DNA of 64,000 nucleotides from Urechis unicinctus (Eukaryota > Annelida > Polychaeta > Xenopneusta > Urechidae), in the NCBI GenBank assembly GCA_034190875.2, contig CM067349.1, forward strand, positions 2,258,624-2,322,623, in the 5' to 3' direction. The notes under the pieces are model-generated. The model saw only the letters and a list, made by a program, of their open reading frames with translations, ran no database searches and was not told where the DNA came from. The translations under genes and the position numbers were made by a program. Below, in pieces: positions 52,681 through 62,264 of this stretch (its first letter is position 1; every line of letters starts with the position of its first letter).

Positions 52681-53125
52681 TGATCAGCTGATCAGCTGTT
52701 CGCGCTCGTCCCATCGAGGGAATTGGGTCATGAATATAAATTCGGTCTGGGTAGGGGTAAAACGCGGATTAGGTAATACTGAGCACCAGTAATAGAGTAT
52801 TATAGTATATTATTTTACCGAAACAGCTTCTTTTTCGTCCATGTCAGAATGCTTTTGTCAGGGAAATCCGTATTTAACAAAAAATTTGCATGAGTTATTG
52901 TTTACGAGTTTCGTAATTTATGAAATGTCATTATTAGCCGAAATACTGTAACAATCGTATCATTCTTAACCAGGGCTGTGATAAAATAAGTTAAATTGAA
53001 TTTTAATGATCATTAGTTGTCAGATATGCAATTTTATGTGACTTGACTTTGGTAATCGTCTGCTAGTTTTTCGCTATATATTTCGCCGATCTGTCGCTCT
53101 TCGGCGTCATGGCAACGATCCGCGT
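52681..53125. promoter_or_regulatory. Candidate promoter region (CpG patches, E-box palindrome, X-box half site)
   Basis: Two CpG-rich patches (52695-52725 and 53085-53130) stand out in CpG-poor surroundings. A perfect 14-bp palindrome TGATCAGCTGATCA at 52681-52694 continues into GCTG, giving overlapping CAGCTG E-boxes. GTCATGGCAACG at 53107 resembles half of an RFX X-box. The region flanks the candidate first exon on its upstream (minus-strand) side and partly overlaps it. No TATA box or start site can be fixed. Confidence 0.3.
52819..52842 (-). CDS. Candidate first coding exon of the minus-strand gene
   Basis: On the minus strand a GACATGG start context opens the peptide MDEKEAVS and runs directly into a GTAAAA donor. 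The exon ends in phase 0, whereas the exon at 50960-51124 starts in phase 1, so at least one further exon would have to lie between them. Support is only start context, donor and position next to CpG-rich DNA. A chance match is quite possible. Confidence 0.25.
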
Positions 53126-53671
53126 CCTTGGGAGATTTTATATTGCGACTTTGTCAAAGGTTGGCTAGTCTGAGTAGGTCACGTTTTTTTAAGTTAGTCG
53201 ATATGGAATTAACCTGATTTACAAAATCAATTGGACTGTTGTAGTCATTTGCGCGATTCACAGCCATTTGGCGTGTGTGACAGAAACTGTTGCCATGTTT
53301 AAAATATTTAAATTTTTGTTATGTCATCCCGCTGAATCTATCAACCCTGCTTATTGGAACAACCCATATGAACTACATTGTTTGGGTAACTCACCTCTTC
53401 TTTCCATCCCGTATCTTTTAAAAAATACGGAAGAACTTTGCATGATACTCAGAATACAGCAATTTTGTCAGACTTGCATGTACAACATCCTCACACGCTA
53501 AGGAACTTTTCGAAAACAATTGTGGACAGTTACCACGGAGTAGGATGATGGTCGTCTGGTGGGTAAGGACAGAAGAGCATTCTCGCGTTGGAGTAGGATG
53601 CGTAAGGGGTTAAGGAACATACAGCGCTACAGTTGACTGGGTCACGGGAGTAAACGGAGGTGTCTGGCCAG
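53126..53671. other. Unassigned
   Basis: The open frame 53268-53501 (plus, 77 codons) has no recognisable motif and no splice or regulatory support. Nothing else was seen. Confidence 0.4.
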
Positions 53672-53897
53672 GTCGTAGCCAGGATTTTTAGTGGGAGGGT
53701 TCTGTTCCCCTCAATAGTGGACCTTTCTTCTGGCTAATACTGATGCGGCTATAAGACCATAATTAAAGACACCATCGACACACGATATATCTATATATGC
53801 ACATATGCGCTAGAGTAACAAAGGCAGACCTTTCTGGGCAAAGTGGGCGGTTCGTTCGAACCCCTCGAACCCCCTCCCACCTTCTCCTGGCTACGTG
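53672..53897. mobile_element. Short MITE-like element with imperfect terminal inverted repeats
   Basis: The left end reads CGTAGCCAGGA then a GTGGGAGGGTTCT segment (53674-53704). The reverse complement of the right end reads CGTAGCCAGGA then GGTGGGAGGGGGTTCG (53867-53895). The roughly 30-bp imperfect inverted repeats enclose about 225 bp without coding capacity. CGTAGCCAGGA-type ends are common in invertebrate genomes to my knowledge, but I cannot name the superfamily. No clear target-site duplication was found. Confidence 0.6.
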
Positions 53898-54543
53898 CCT
53901 GCTTGGGGTATATTTAACGTTTGGAGTTCTTAGCGGACTGGATGGGCGCATAAGCGCTCGTGTCACCCAGAGCGCGAGAGTAGCTTTTGAGTTGGGGACA
54001 GCAAAATATCGCTGCTGGTGGTTATGTAATATCAATGGCTATTAGTGAGTGGCTGTTTCCCAGTATTAGCATTTAGAGGGGTTATGAATAAGTGTGCAAA
54101 CATTCGTCAATTCTATGAAATCAATAATACTTTCACTTATGCTTCCCAATGTAATGGTAGGTAGGGGATAAGAGTTACTTTTGAATTAACATGACACTTA
54201 TAGCAGTAAAAAACCACATATCCCATTTTATACCATATGTGGTGCATCCATGACTTATCAGTAACTGATGCAGAAAGGATCAAGAATATACAGAGTGATA
54301 TTTCCCTATAGGCCTACATCTATATCAGGGTAAATGATATGCTGAAATGAAAATGCAACATATCAGTTGTTATTAAAAAGCTCAGTTTACATGAACTTGT
54401 TATGTTCCAACCTTTCTGCTTAAACAATTTACTTGCTCTATAGCATGCTATCTACAGTGACTTCAAAGGCCAATGAACATCATTCTCTGTATATAGGATT
54501 CATAACATTATACATCAAAGTCTTAAAAATTACTGATTATAAG

Positions 54544-54548
<5 letters not shown>
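53898..54548. other. No recognisable feature
   Basis: No supported gene. The overlapping frames at 53763-54045 on both strands cover the MITE-like element and its flank. Confidence 0.4.
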
Positions 54549-54612
<64 letters not shown>

Positions 54613-54821
54613 CTTTATAAATGTATGTATCTAAATACATGTGTATATATTAGCATGTATACATATATATAGTATATAATATATATCTATGTACATTTGT
54701 ATATATTTATACATATATGTAAACCTATGTATATTTTATATATATATGCGTATGTAAATGATTATATATATGCATGTATACATAGACATATGCAAACATA
54801 TATATATATATATATGCATAC

Positions 54822-54852
<31 letters not shown>

Positions 54853-54867
54853 GACATGCATGTGTTG

Positions 54868-54965
<98 letters not shown>

Positions 54966-55030
54966 AATATATATGCATATATATATATTTATTTATTTAT
55001 ATAAACATATATTAGTGTATATATGTAGGT
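54549..55030. repeat. (TA)n-rich tract of a third superfamily copy
   Basis: Same kind of cryptically simple AT sequence as at 10 and 14 kb, with shared interrupted parts (for example TATCTTTATAAACGTAT-like and TTTGTATATNTTCATACAT-like segments), and followed by the same GTGTGTGTTTTGTGTGTG segment. It is therefore homologous in position rather than an independent microsatellite. Confidence 0.9.
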
Positions 55031-56519
55031 ATATGTGTGTGTAAGTGTGTGTGTTTTGTGTGTGTTTCTAAATACAAGCTCTTATCTTTGCTTGATCATG
55101 TATGTCTCACAGTACGGCCTTGATGTCGGCTGCACCGCATCGGCTGTAAAGTATCGGCTAAGTTCAATAATCGATCGGTTTGCTAGTGCAAGACTTTTGT
55201 GGTCACCTTGTGTCTGTCTGCATAACATTAAATACGTTGGCAGTCTGCATAGATACATGGTCTCAATGGCTTTATATGAAGAGACTGTAATAGGGTATAT
55301 TGGGGCCTAATGCGGGAATAGCTACCACAAGACATCTAAGTAGGTTGCCGACTGTGGAGATCTGATAGGACCGAAAAATGTGTAATCTATAACTGACATG
55401 TTAAAACCATTGTTTATGTGACATGTGCCGTTTCTGTATCGCCTCATTTTTGAGCGAATATGCCTCCCGGGATATGAAATCATGGGTAAACAAACTCCTC
55501 TTAAGTACCTGACGAAATACCTATTTCGTTGTTCTATTGTGTCAGCCTTCAAGTACTAAACACAGAGTCGATTTCCGTCTCCTCAAATCGTTAATAAAAA
55601 ACCCTCTCGGTCCGCTAAGTCAGCGCTATTGTAATATAAAATCATCCAAATCTGTCGCCATCGAAGTGCCTGTTTTCTAGCCCGAGAGAGAAATTTGGTT
55701 ATGATGGAATCGCCTGTTTATGGCTCTATTCTTCAGTTGAAATTAGTCGTTTCAGACTTGTCCATTTATGGCTCCATGTAGTTTTTGAATAGTCTACATA
55801 TAAATGTAAGTTTTGGGTTCCGTAGATCGATTGCAAGCTTTCCTTCTGGTATGACTGTTTGTTGATCTATGACATTTCCACTGCTCGAGTGCCACTAATT
55901 ATTCCATGCAGTTATTACTAGCTGTGTCATTAAAAATGTCAAATTATAGTTCTACACAGTATTCAGCTTCCAAGTGCTATTTCAGCCTGAATCTAGCCCC
56001 AGACTTGGGGCAGCCTTTTTAGCGACACCATACAAGCTGTCCAACAAGGCATGACTTGACTGTATAGATCATTGCGGTACGACAAATTCGACCAATGGTA
56101 ATCCAGAACCTTACGCCGGTATGATGATAGTTATGGTAAGAAATAACAAACCGCTTATCGGTGACGGCTGCGCCGTAGCGCAATATTCGTTAAGATCTAC
56201 CGTAAAACTCACATACGATGAATTGTGTCTGTCGTTTTTTGATCGTATAGCTCGTGGCTGGATATCATGTTAGGCGGCTGGGCATTATCTATTCAATAAA
56301 GAGATAACTAACATATAGTATTGAATTCAGTGATCTGTGAAGTATGCAAAGGTGTTCAGTCATTTCAATTTGCTTGTGACATGGAACGACGCTGGGTATT
56401 TATCACCCAGCCTCCATGTCTATTGAATGCATAGCGACTGATGCAACATTTCTGAACAATCATGGATGTTGCAGGAACGTCATCAGGTCGCGGACTGACC
56501 GCAGAACGAAGTACCCTCT
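55031..56519. repeat. Block B of the superfamily, third copy
   Basis: 55040-56040 is collinear with 10750-11590 and 15050-15860 (CAGTACGGCCTTGAT, CATCGGNTG, GAATCGCCTGTTTANGGCT, GCAAGCTTTCCTTCTGGTAT). 56040-56519 continues with sequence shared with 42720-43020 (TGAATGCATAGCGACTGAT). It ends where the gene-like patch begins. Open frames inside are short and not conserved between copies. Confidence 0.8.
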
Positions 56520-56736
56520 GCTGTTTTGCATTTTATGACATTATTTTCTGAAATGTGATTGGCTTTGAACGATTTAATTATGCAAATATATTATGGCCTA
56601 CATTTGAAACCAAATCTGTTGTTGTGGGCGATATTGGGCCTTCACAAGAAGAGTTTTCACTTCCATTATTCGACAGCGACTTCAAGTTTTTCTGCGTTCA
56701 TGGTTTAAATTTTGTACACACATCAACATGGCAGAG
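56520..56736 (+). pseudogene. Upstream exon-like segment of a broken gene
   Basis: Ends at an AG/GTAAGG donor (56736/56737). Two frames deserve mention. One reads from about 56555 through EEFSLPLFDSDFKFF and VHTSTWQR to the donor. The other is a short MAE beginning at an AACATGG context (56728) and ending in phase 0. Neither joins cleanly to the protein-like frame of the next segment, whose acceptor calls for phase 1. A GATTGGC (reverse CCAAT) lies at 56546 just upstream. The product is not recognised. Confidence 0.35.
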
Positions 56737-57212
56737 GTAAGGTCTATGTTTTCTAATTTACAAGTATATCATCTAATGATACATTATATGTTATTCAAAA
56801 TTCTATGGCATATTAATGAGCTATCGCTAATAAATAACACCTCTGTTGAATGATTATTCTGAAACAATGGCCTAGTGATGCGATCGTACTTAAATCGAAG
56901 TACGGTGTGCTTCCTTTTGAATTGGTGCCATATTCTGATAGTAGATCGTATACAGATAAAAGAATGACACTTATGAATCATACGACCGAATCACAAGTTA
57001 TAAGATAATTTGTTTTGGAATTTGTCGTGCACGGCTTGAAGTGACAATGTCAATATTTCAAACCGAATATGATTTAGTCTATTAGTAGAGGGTGATATAA
57101 AACAATCTCACAGGAATTGCTGGTTTGTGTTGTGTACTTAAACATAGATTATAATATTTAATGTTATGTATTTGACTAGCCAGTATCTGATTTACTTTTT
57201 TTTTTTTTTCAG

Positions 57213-57724
57213 AATGGAACAGCTATGGGCCAAGCCATATTCAAGACGGTGTTCTTCTGAAAGCCTTCAATCACAATGAGGATGTTTGGAAACTGGAAAC
57301 CTGAAATTAAAATTTCCAACCTGAAATTAAAATTTCCAAGTGGTTTCAAAGAAAAACAGAATCTGTCCATTACACAAAAACTGCTCCTAAGTTCTGTCAA
57401 TCATGCATTGATGAAGTGGATGAAATCTATCCAGACTTGAACATTCCTTCAGCCGTTAGTGATAAGTCCATGGAGCCGCCTTCCAAGCCGCTGAAAGTTG
57501 GTTACAGCTCTTTCAATGAAGAAGCTATTCCTGTGAGGGGTGTACCAGGTCTTGCCTGTTCTCGTCTATATACTCAACCAGAATATTGCCCTCACATCGC
57601 TGAACAAGTTCATAAGACTTTGCGCATATTATCCTCTTCCTCTCGTTTCCGCTCTCGCGGCATTCATCAGCTATGTATGCAATATGTATTTAACCTGTGT
57701 GGTGTTTCCACTTGGGATCTCTGA
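57213..57724 (+). pseudogene. Exon of an unidentified Cys-containing protein, frame broken by a 20-bp tandem duplication
   Basis: A T-rich tract ending in CAG (57201-57212) forms a good acceptor. The frame then reads NSYGPSHIQDGVLLKAF to VWKLET, hits TGA and TAA at about 57299-57307, and resumes in the same frame as PEIKISKWFQRKTESVHY on to a stop at 57722-57724. The break coincides with a direct duplication of a 20-bp unit (57300-57319 and 57320-57339). Removing one unit alone does not restore the upstream frame, so another indel must also be present. The C-terminal half has spaced cysteines (FCQSCIDEVDEIYPDL, LACSRLY, YCPHIAEQ, LCMQYVFNLCG), suggesting a disulphide-rich extracellular domain; I do not recognise the family. 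An AATAAA at 58400-58405 could be its polyadenylation signal. Confidence 0.5.
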
Positions 57725-58980
57725 AAGTTTAAGTAATGTTTTCCAATATATTCCATTCCAAACAACAGAGACAGAGAGAATATTTTATTCTGGATTCCAT
57801 TTTCATGAAAACATAGGTTGAATTTGTCGAATTTGTAAACGTTATCGCATAAGTCCTTATCTTTTCTCTTTAGAAGGGAAGAGGCTGCCCCAATTAAATC
57901 CCGCGCGGATATGGTCTGGTAACCAGCACTTCTTTGTCTTTTTCAATTAGATTTCAACGAGATCACATCAATTTGCACTCCCATTTCCCCCCCCCCTTCC
58001 GTTTTCAATGCCATCCCACCTTTTGTACATGCTTTCCTCTAGTTTTGTCATTCAACACTCACTGTTGTAATATGTATGTCTGTACATGTATATGTATATC
58101 AATTAATCCTATATCTGTGTCATGACCTATTTAAGTAGCTTTATCATGCGTTGTGTAACCTGTCCTAGACATATCATAGTTTTGTATCTCACTTATTGCA
58201 TCAACATCATACATATACCTTTAGCTGTCAAACAGTCATAACATTTCTATAGTTGTTATCATTATCTACCTCATTGTGATACTGGTAATTGATTGGTAGT
58301 GTACCTGCACTCGGGATTACTCGGTTTCCTATTATGTAATAACGAATATTGTATGTATGTGATTTTGGACACAATTTGCTACTTGAGAATTATTTCTAAA
58401 ATAAAATTAACTCGAACATTGCTGTTACTCCACTTCTTGTCAAAATATGGATCTGCATGATATGTTGCATATGATTAAAGGCATATGATTTGGCCGATAG
58501 AAACTCAATTATTAGCAGCACGTAGAATAAACACCATCATGAAGTTTACAGATGAGGAATATTCTTATGACCACTGTCCACATTGCTATGGAAGTAATCG
58601 TAATAAAGCATAGTCAATATCAATACAACATGATCGCTGACCCTGTGATTTTGTGAACATTCCATTCCATATCTGGTAAACCTTAAGTATTCTAAAATGA
58701 TAATGTTTATTACATATGTAATGATGCTCATTTCCATCTGTTAAGCCTTAAATAATAACCTAACATCCAATTAAAACAAATGTTTTCAAAAACACAAACA
58801 GAACAGGTCAACAAAAGTATGAAAACTTACTGTTGTGGTGTTTTTGGGGGCATTCTGTTCAATATCAAACACCTGGCTGCTTTGTTATTCTATTTGAGAA
58901 GACCATTCATTTTTGAACACAACTGAATGCGTATATGAACACTCTCAATCAGACCCGGGTAGACAACAAGCGAGGTTTGA
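57725..58980. other. Possible 3' UTR and unassigned DNA
   Basis: AT-rich, with a C10 run at 57987-57996 and AATAAA at 58400-58405. No other feature was supported and no superfamily match was found. Confidence 0.4.
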
Positions 58981-59470
58981 AACCACCATGGTGCGGCGTA
59001 CTTCGATTGTAGTACAAAAATATCAGGTGTGCAAATGGATTGACATGGGGTGTGATGTTATCATCCATAAGTCACAAATATGCCATACAATTTTCACTAA
59101 ACTGTATTTCATATAATCTAGACAATCTATGCTCCGCAAAAAGTAAGTTCTTTACTTTGCCAGACTGATTCAAAAAGGATTTTTGCCTCATCAATCGTCG
59201 GAAAAGACACGCGATGGCCGCCGAACTAAAGTTTGAAAACGCGTAGAAAAGCCTTCTCGTACATGGGCAACGCTAAATATGGTCCCAAATCGAGGCTGTG
59301 ACTACTAAGAGAGTTTCCACGATCTAACCCAACCAAATCTCAGTAAATAATGTCACAATTTGAAAAACAGTTTAGAAAATTAATGTTTATGTATGCATAC
59401 TTCAAACCAAGTACGCCGTACTAGGAACGAGGTACGTACCTCGATCGAGGTACGTACTTCCTTCTGCGGT
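58981..59470. repeat. GTAC-rich inverted-repeat cluster
   Basis: 59429-59460 is a 32-bp palindrome around a central GATC with one mismatched pair, and its left arm GAGGTACGTACCTC (59429-59442) is itself a perfect palindrome. Just upstream, AAGTACGCCGTAC (59409-59421) is the near-complement of GCGGCGTACTT at 58992-59002. The segment 58993-59013 also has an imperfect inverted match at 56889-56910. No coding content. Confidence 0.75.
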
Positions 59471-61820
59471 CGTCTTGACCTGGTCATGTAAATGAGCTGT
59501 AAAGATGTGAGACAAAGCAAAATTGTCATGTTGCTGACATATGAAAGGTAGCGGTGCTGACTGGTTACCTTGGAAGTTACGGGATCTGCACTTTAACATT
59601 CGTAGTTACTATAGAAAAGCAAAATCACTTGTAAGAGAAGCTTGAAGGTGGTGTCCGAGAATGAGTGTCTCTACGAGATAAGTCAATTGTAGGTGATAAA
59701 TATATGCCAATAAATTTGGTACATTTTAGTTATTGTCTACACACTGAAAAGCAAATTCAATTGCAAGAAGGTTCCTCAGTCATTTAGTTGCTATTGTGTT
59801 TCAGTGATCGTAAAGATAGGATGTCTCCGACATGAGGGAGTGGTTAATATAGCAAGCCATGAGCTCAAAATGACTGACTATGAAATAACTGTTCATAACA
59901 ATAATTTCCAAAAGATACATGACTTGATTTCGTTCCGATGTTGTCTTGCCAGACGAGGCAATATTGGCTACCGTGAAATCTGCAAACAACTGATTTTTCC
60001 ATTAATCAGAAACACACAATTTACACCATGGCATGAGGTTTGATTGGCTATTTAGACAAATAGGCAGAACAGTCTACGTAGATTTGATGATGCACAACAT
60101 ATCGTATTCTTTGTCCGAATCGTGTGATTGGGTCGATGTTATGGTGCTTTTAATGAAGCACACGAAGGGCCTCGTCGTTGAATGAACTTTTACTCATAGG
60201 CCTTGTCACCGCAAGTCATTATACGGTCAAGAATGAGGAAATTCGTTCGATATACTATGAATGGCGTCACACATGTACCTAAAACATCCGTTTTGTACCA
60301 TGGCCACCCTTGCAATTAATGTTTAATGCTAGGTTTTGTGACCCGTTAACACCCCGTATGTTTCCATAACCGTAATCTTAAGACTGCTTACGGTGTATCA
60401 CTGATCGCCATGGCTCATGTTAGCACCTCCCGCGTTTTATCAACTGTGGAATCGTTCAGGTCATCAATGTTTACAGTTTATTGACAACGCAGTTTGATAT
60501 GCCCTCAGATACACTCTTCAACACAAATTCGTCCAAAATGTTGGCTATTTCGAAGTACCCATGATATTAAAACCGAAATCGTCGGGATTAATGAGATTTC
60601 TCTTGCACTAACTTAATGGTATATTTTATATTTGCTGCAATGTAGCGCCTCTGATTAAAGGATACACTCAAGTAGTTTTGGATTTGCTGAGACAATAATT
60701 TCACCATAAAAGTACGCAACTATGTCATTATTTCTGTCATCGTAGCAAGCATCATATACAGCAAATTATCGAGATGAATGCTTCGAACTCCCAAATGTCA
60801 GTGCGACCTTAATGCAAACACTTCAAACACCCAACCACCAATTATATCAGTTGCATCCGCAGGGGATTACTTTGAGATGTGCCGTAAACTCTACCTTTGC
60901 TTCTTTGCGTTATTCGGCTTGATGGCATTTCTAAAATTATTTTAATAAAATAATCATTATCATGGGAGACATTCTCGGAAAATATTTGCCACTAAAGCTT
61001 TTCGTGAGCTATATGGTCGCCGTTCGAATCGTATAGAGAGTCTTTCTATTTAGGTGATTATGTTTTTAAGTCGCCTGCCAATAAAATGATAACAGCATAC
61101 CATGATAAAATTTGTAAACCGGAGTTTACCCCGCCTAAGCTGTGATAACATAGTCGAGAGCCTTTAAGTCAATTCGGACAATTTCAAGTAGATAGCACCA
61201 AGATGTTAAGTATGGTGCCTGTATGCCTTCGTAATATAGTTAATTTGCTTAAAGGGGCGCGAGGGCAGCAAAGCGTCTTTTTTTGCGAAAATGAAAATAT
61301 GATCGCTGAATTGGCCCATGGCTCTTTGTTCTTGGAAAGTTTACAGTAAATAGTAGGGCGGCTTTTGTAACATGTGATTGTATTAGGCTATCCTCTGACG
61401 TCAACTCCGTTTTCAACTCTAGGACCAGGCCCATTTTTATTGACCGTTTAATCAAATGATGTTTTCTATAATTAAGCAATATGAACCATTTTACGCTTCA
61501 TTACACTTTTTGTCAATCATCCGGCAATTAATCAGCATTTTCGTCGACTTTCATAGTAATTCGTAGCCACCATATAGATTTTCTTACGCTGTCCGTTGAA
61601 ATTGGACGTATTCGCTTGGTTCTTGAAATTGCTAAAAGTTATTATTTTAATGGAAATAGTGGTATAGGTAATAGCGGTTCCAGAACACTCCTACAAATGG
61701 AGACCCCACTACCGACGATAAGGAATCCCCCACTTCAGAGCATCATTTACCCACTTCGACTACACTTTTAGGGTCCTAAGGTCTTAAGAGCTGCCAAGAG
61801 CTGGAGTCTCCGGACGCAAA
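59471..61820. other. Gene-poor stretch
   Basis: A short match to 43405-43485 lies at 59745-59805. No supported gene; open frames are at most 79 codons and overlap on both strands (59801-60043). Confidence 0.4.
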
Positions 61821-62046
61821 TAGAAGGAGGCTATGAGTTGCAGGGTAGGGGAGAAGGAGGCCCAGGGGAGGGACAGCCATGAGTCGCATGGAGAGGGAGG
61901 CCATGAGTCTTGGGGTAGGGGAGAAGGAGGCCCAGGGGAGGGACAGCCATGAGTCGCATGGAGAGGGAGGCCATGAGTCTTGGGGTAGGGGAGAAGGAGG
62001 CCCAGGGGAGGGGCAGCCATGAGACGCAGAGAAGATGGAGGCCCAC
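61821..62046. repeat. 70-bp minisatellite, about 3.2 copies
   Basis: The unit contains GGGTAGGGGAGAAGGAGGCC and CAGCCATGAGTCGCATGGAG; GGGTAGGGGAG starts at 61843, 61913 and 61983, giving an exact 70-bp period. It is strongly purine-skewed on the plus strand. Overlapping minus-strand frames rich in Pro and Ser are by-products. It marks the abrupt change to GC-rich DNA that continues to the window end. Confidence 0.95.
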
Positions 62047-62264
62047 GAGTCGCAGGGGTTAGGGACCACGAGTCGCAGGGGACTATGGGAAATCCACGCC
62101 AGGTGTATCCATGGGGCTAGAGGAGAGGGCCGAAAGCCGTTTGAGTCGCAGGTGGGGTTTTCGTCGCGACTCGATTTTTTGTCATTGGTACCCCCTTTTG
62201 AACTAGCAAAACATTACAGTAATGACACCCCACCACATACGCGCGAAACAGGATCAAGCCGACT
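62047..62264. other. Spacer between minisatellite and polymerase gene
   Basis: Contains GGGAAATCCACGCCAGG with TATCCATGG at 62088-62114, a near-copy of GTGAAATCCACGCCAGG with TATCCATGG at 62269-62304. The two direct copies are about 180 bp apart. No gene seen. Confidence 0.5.

Noticed and set aside
61776-62069. Pro/Ser-rich periodic frames on the minus strand
   Set aside because: By-products of the 70-bp minisatellite, open in more than one frame at once.
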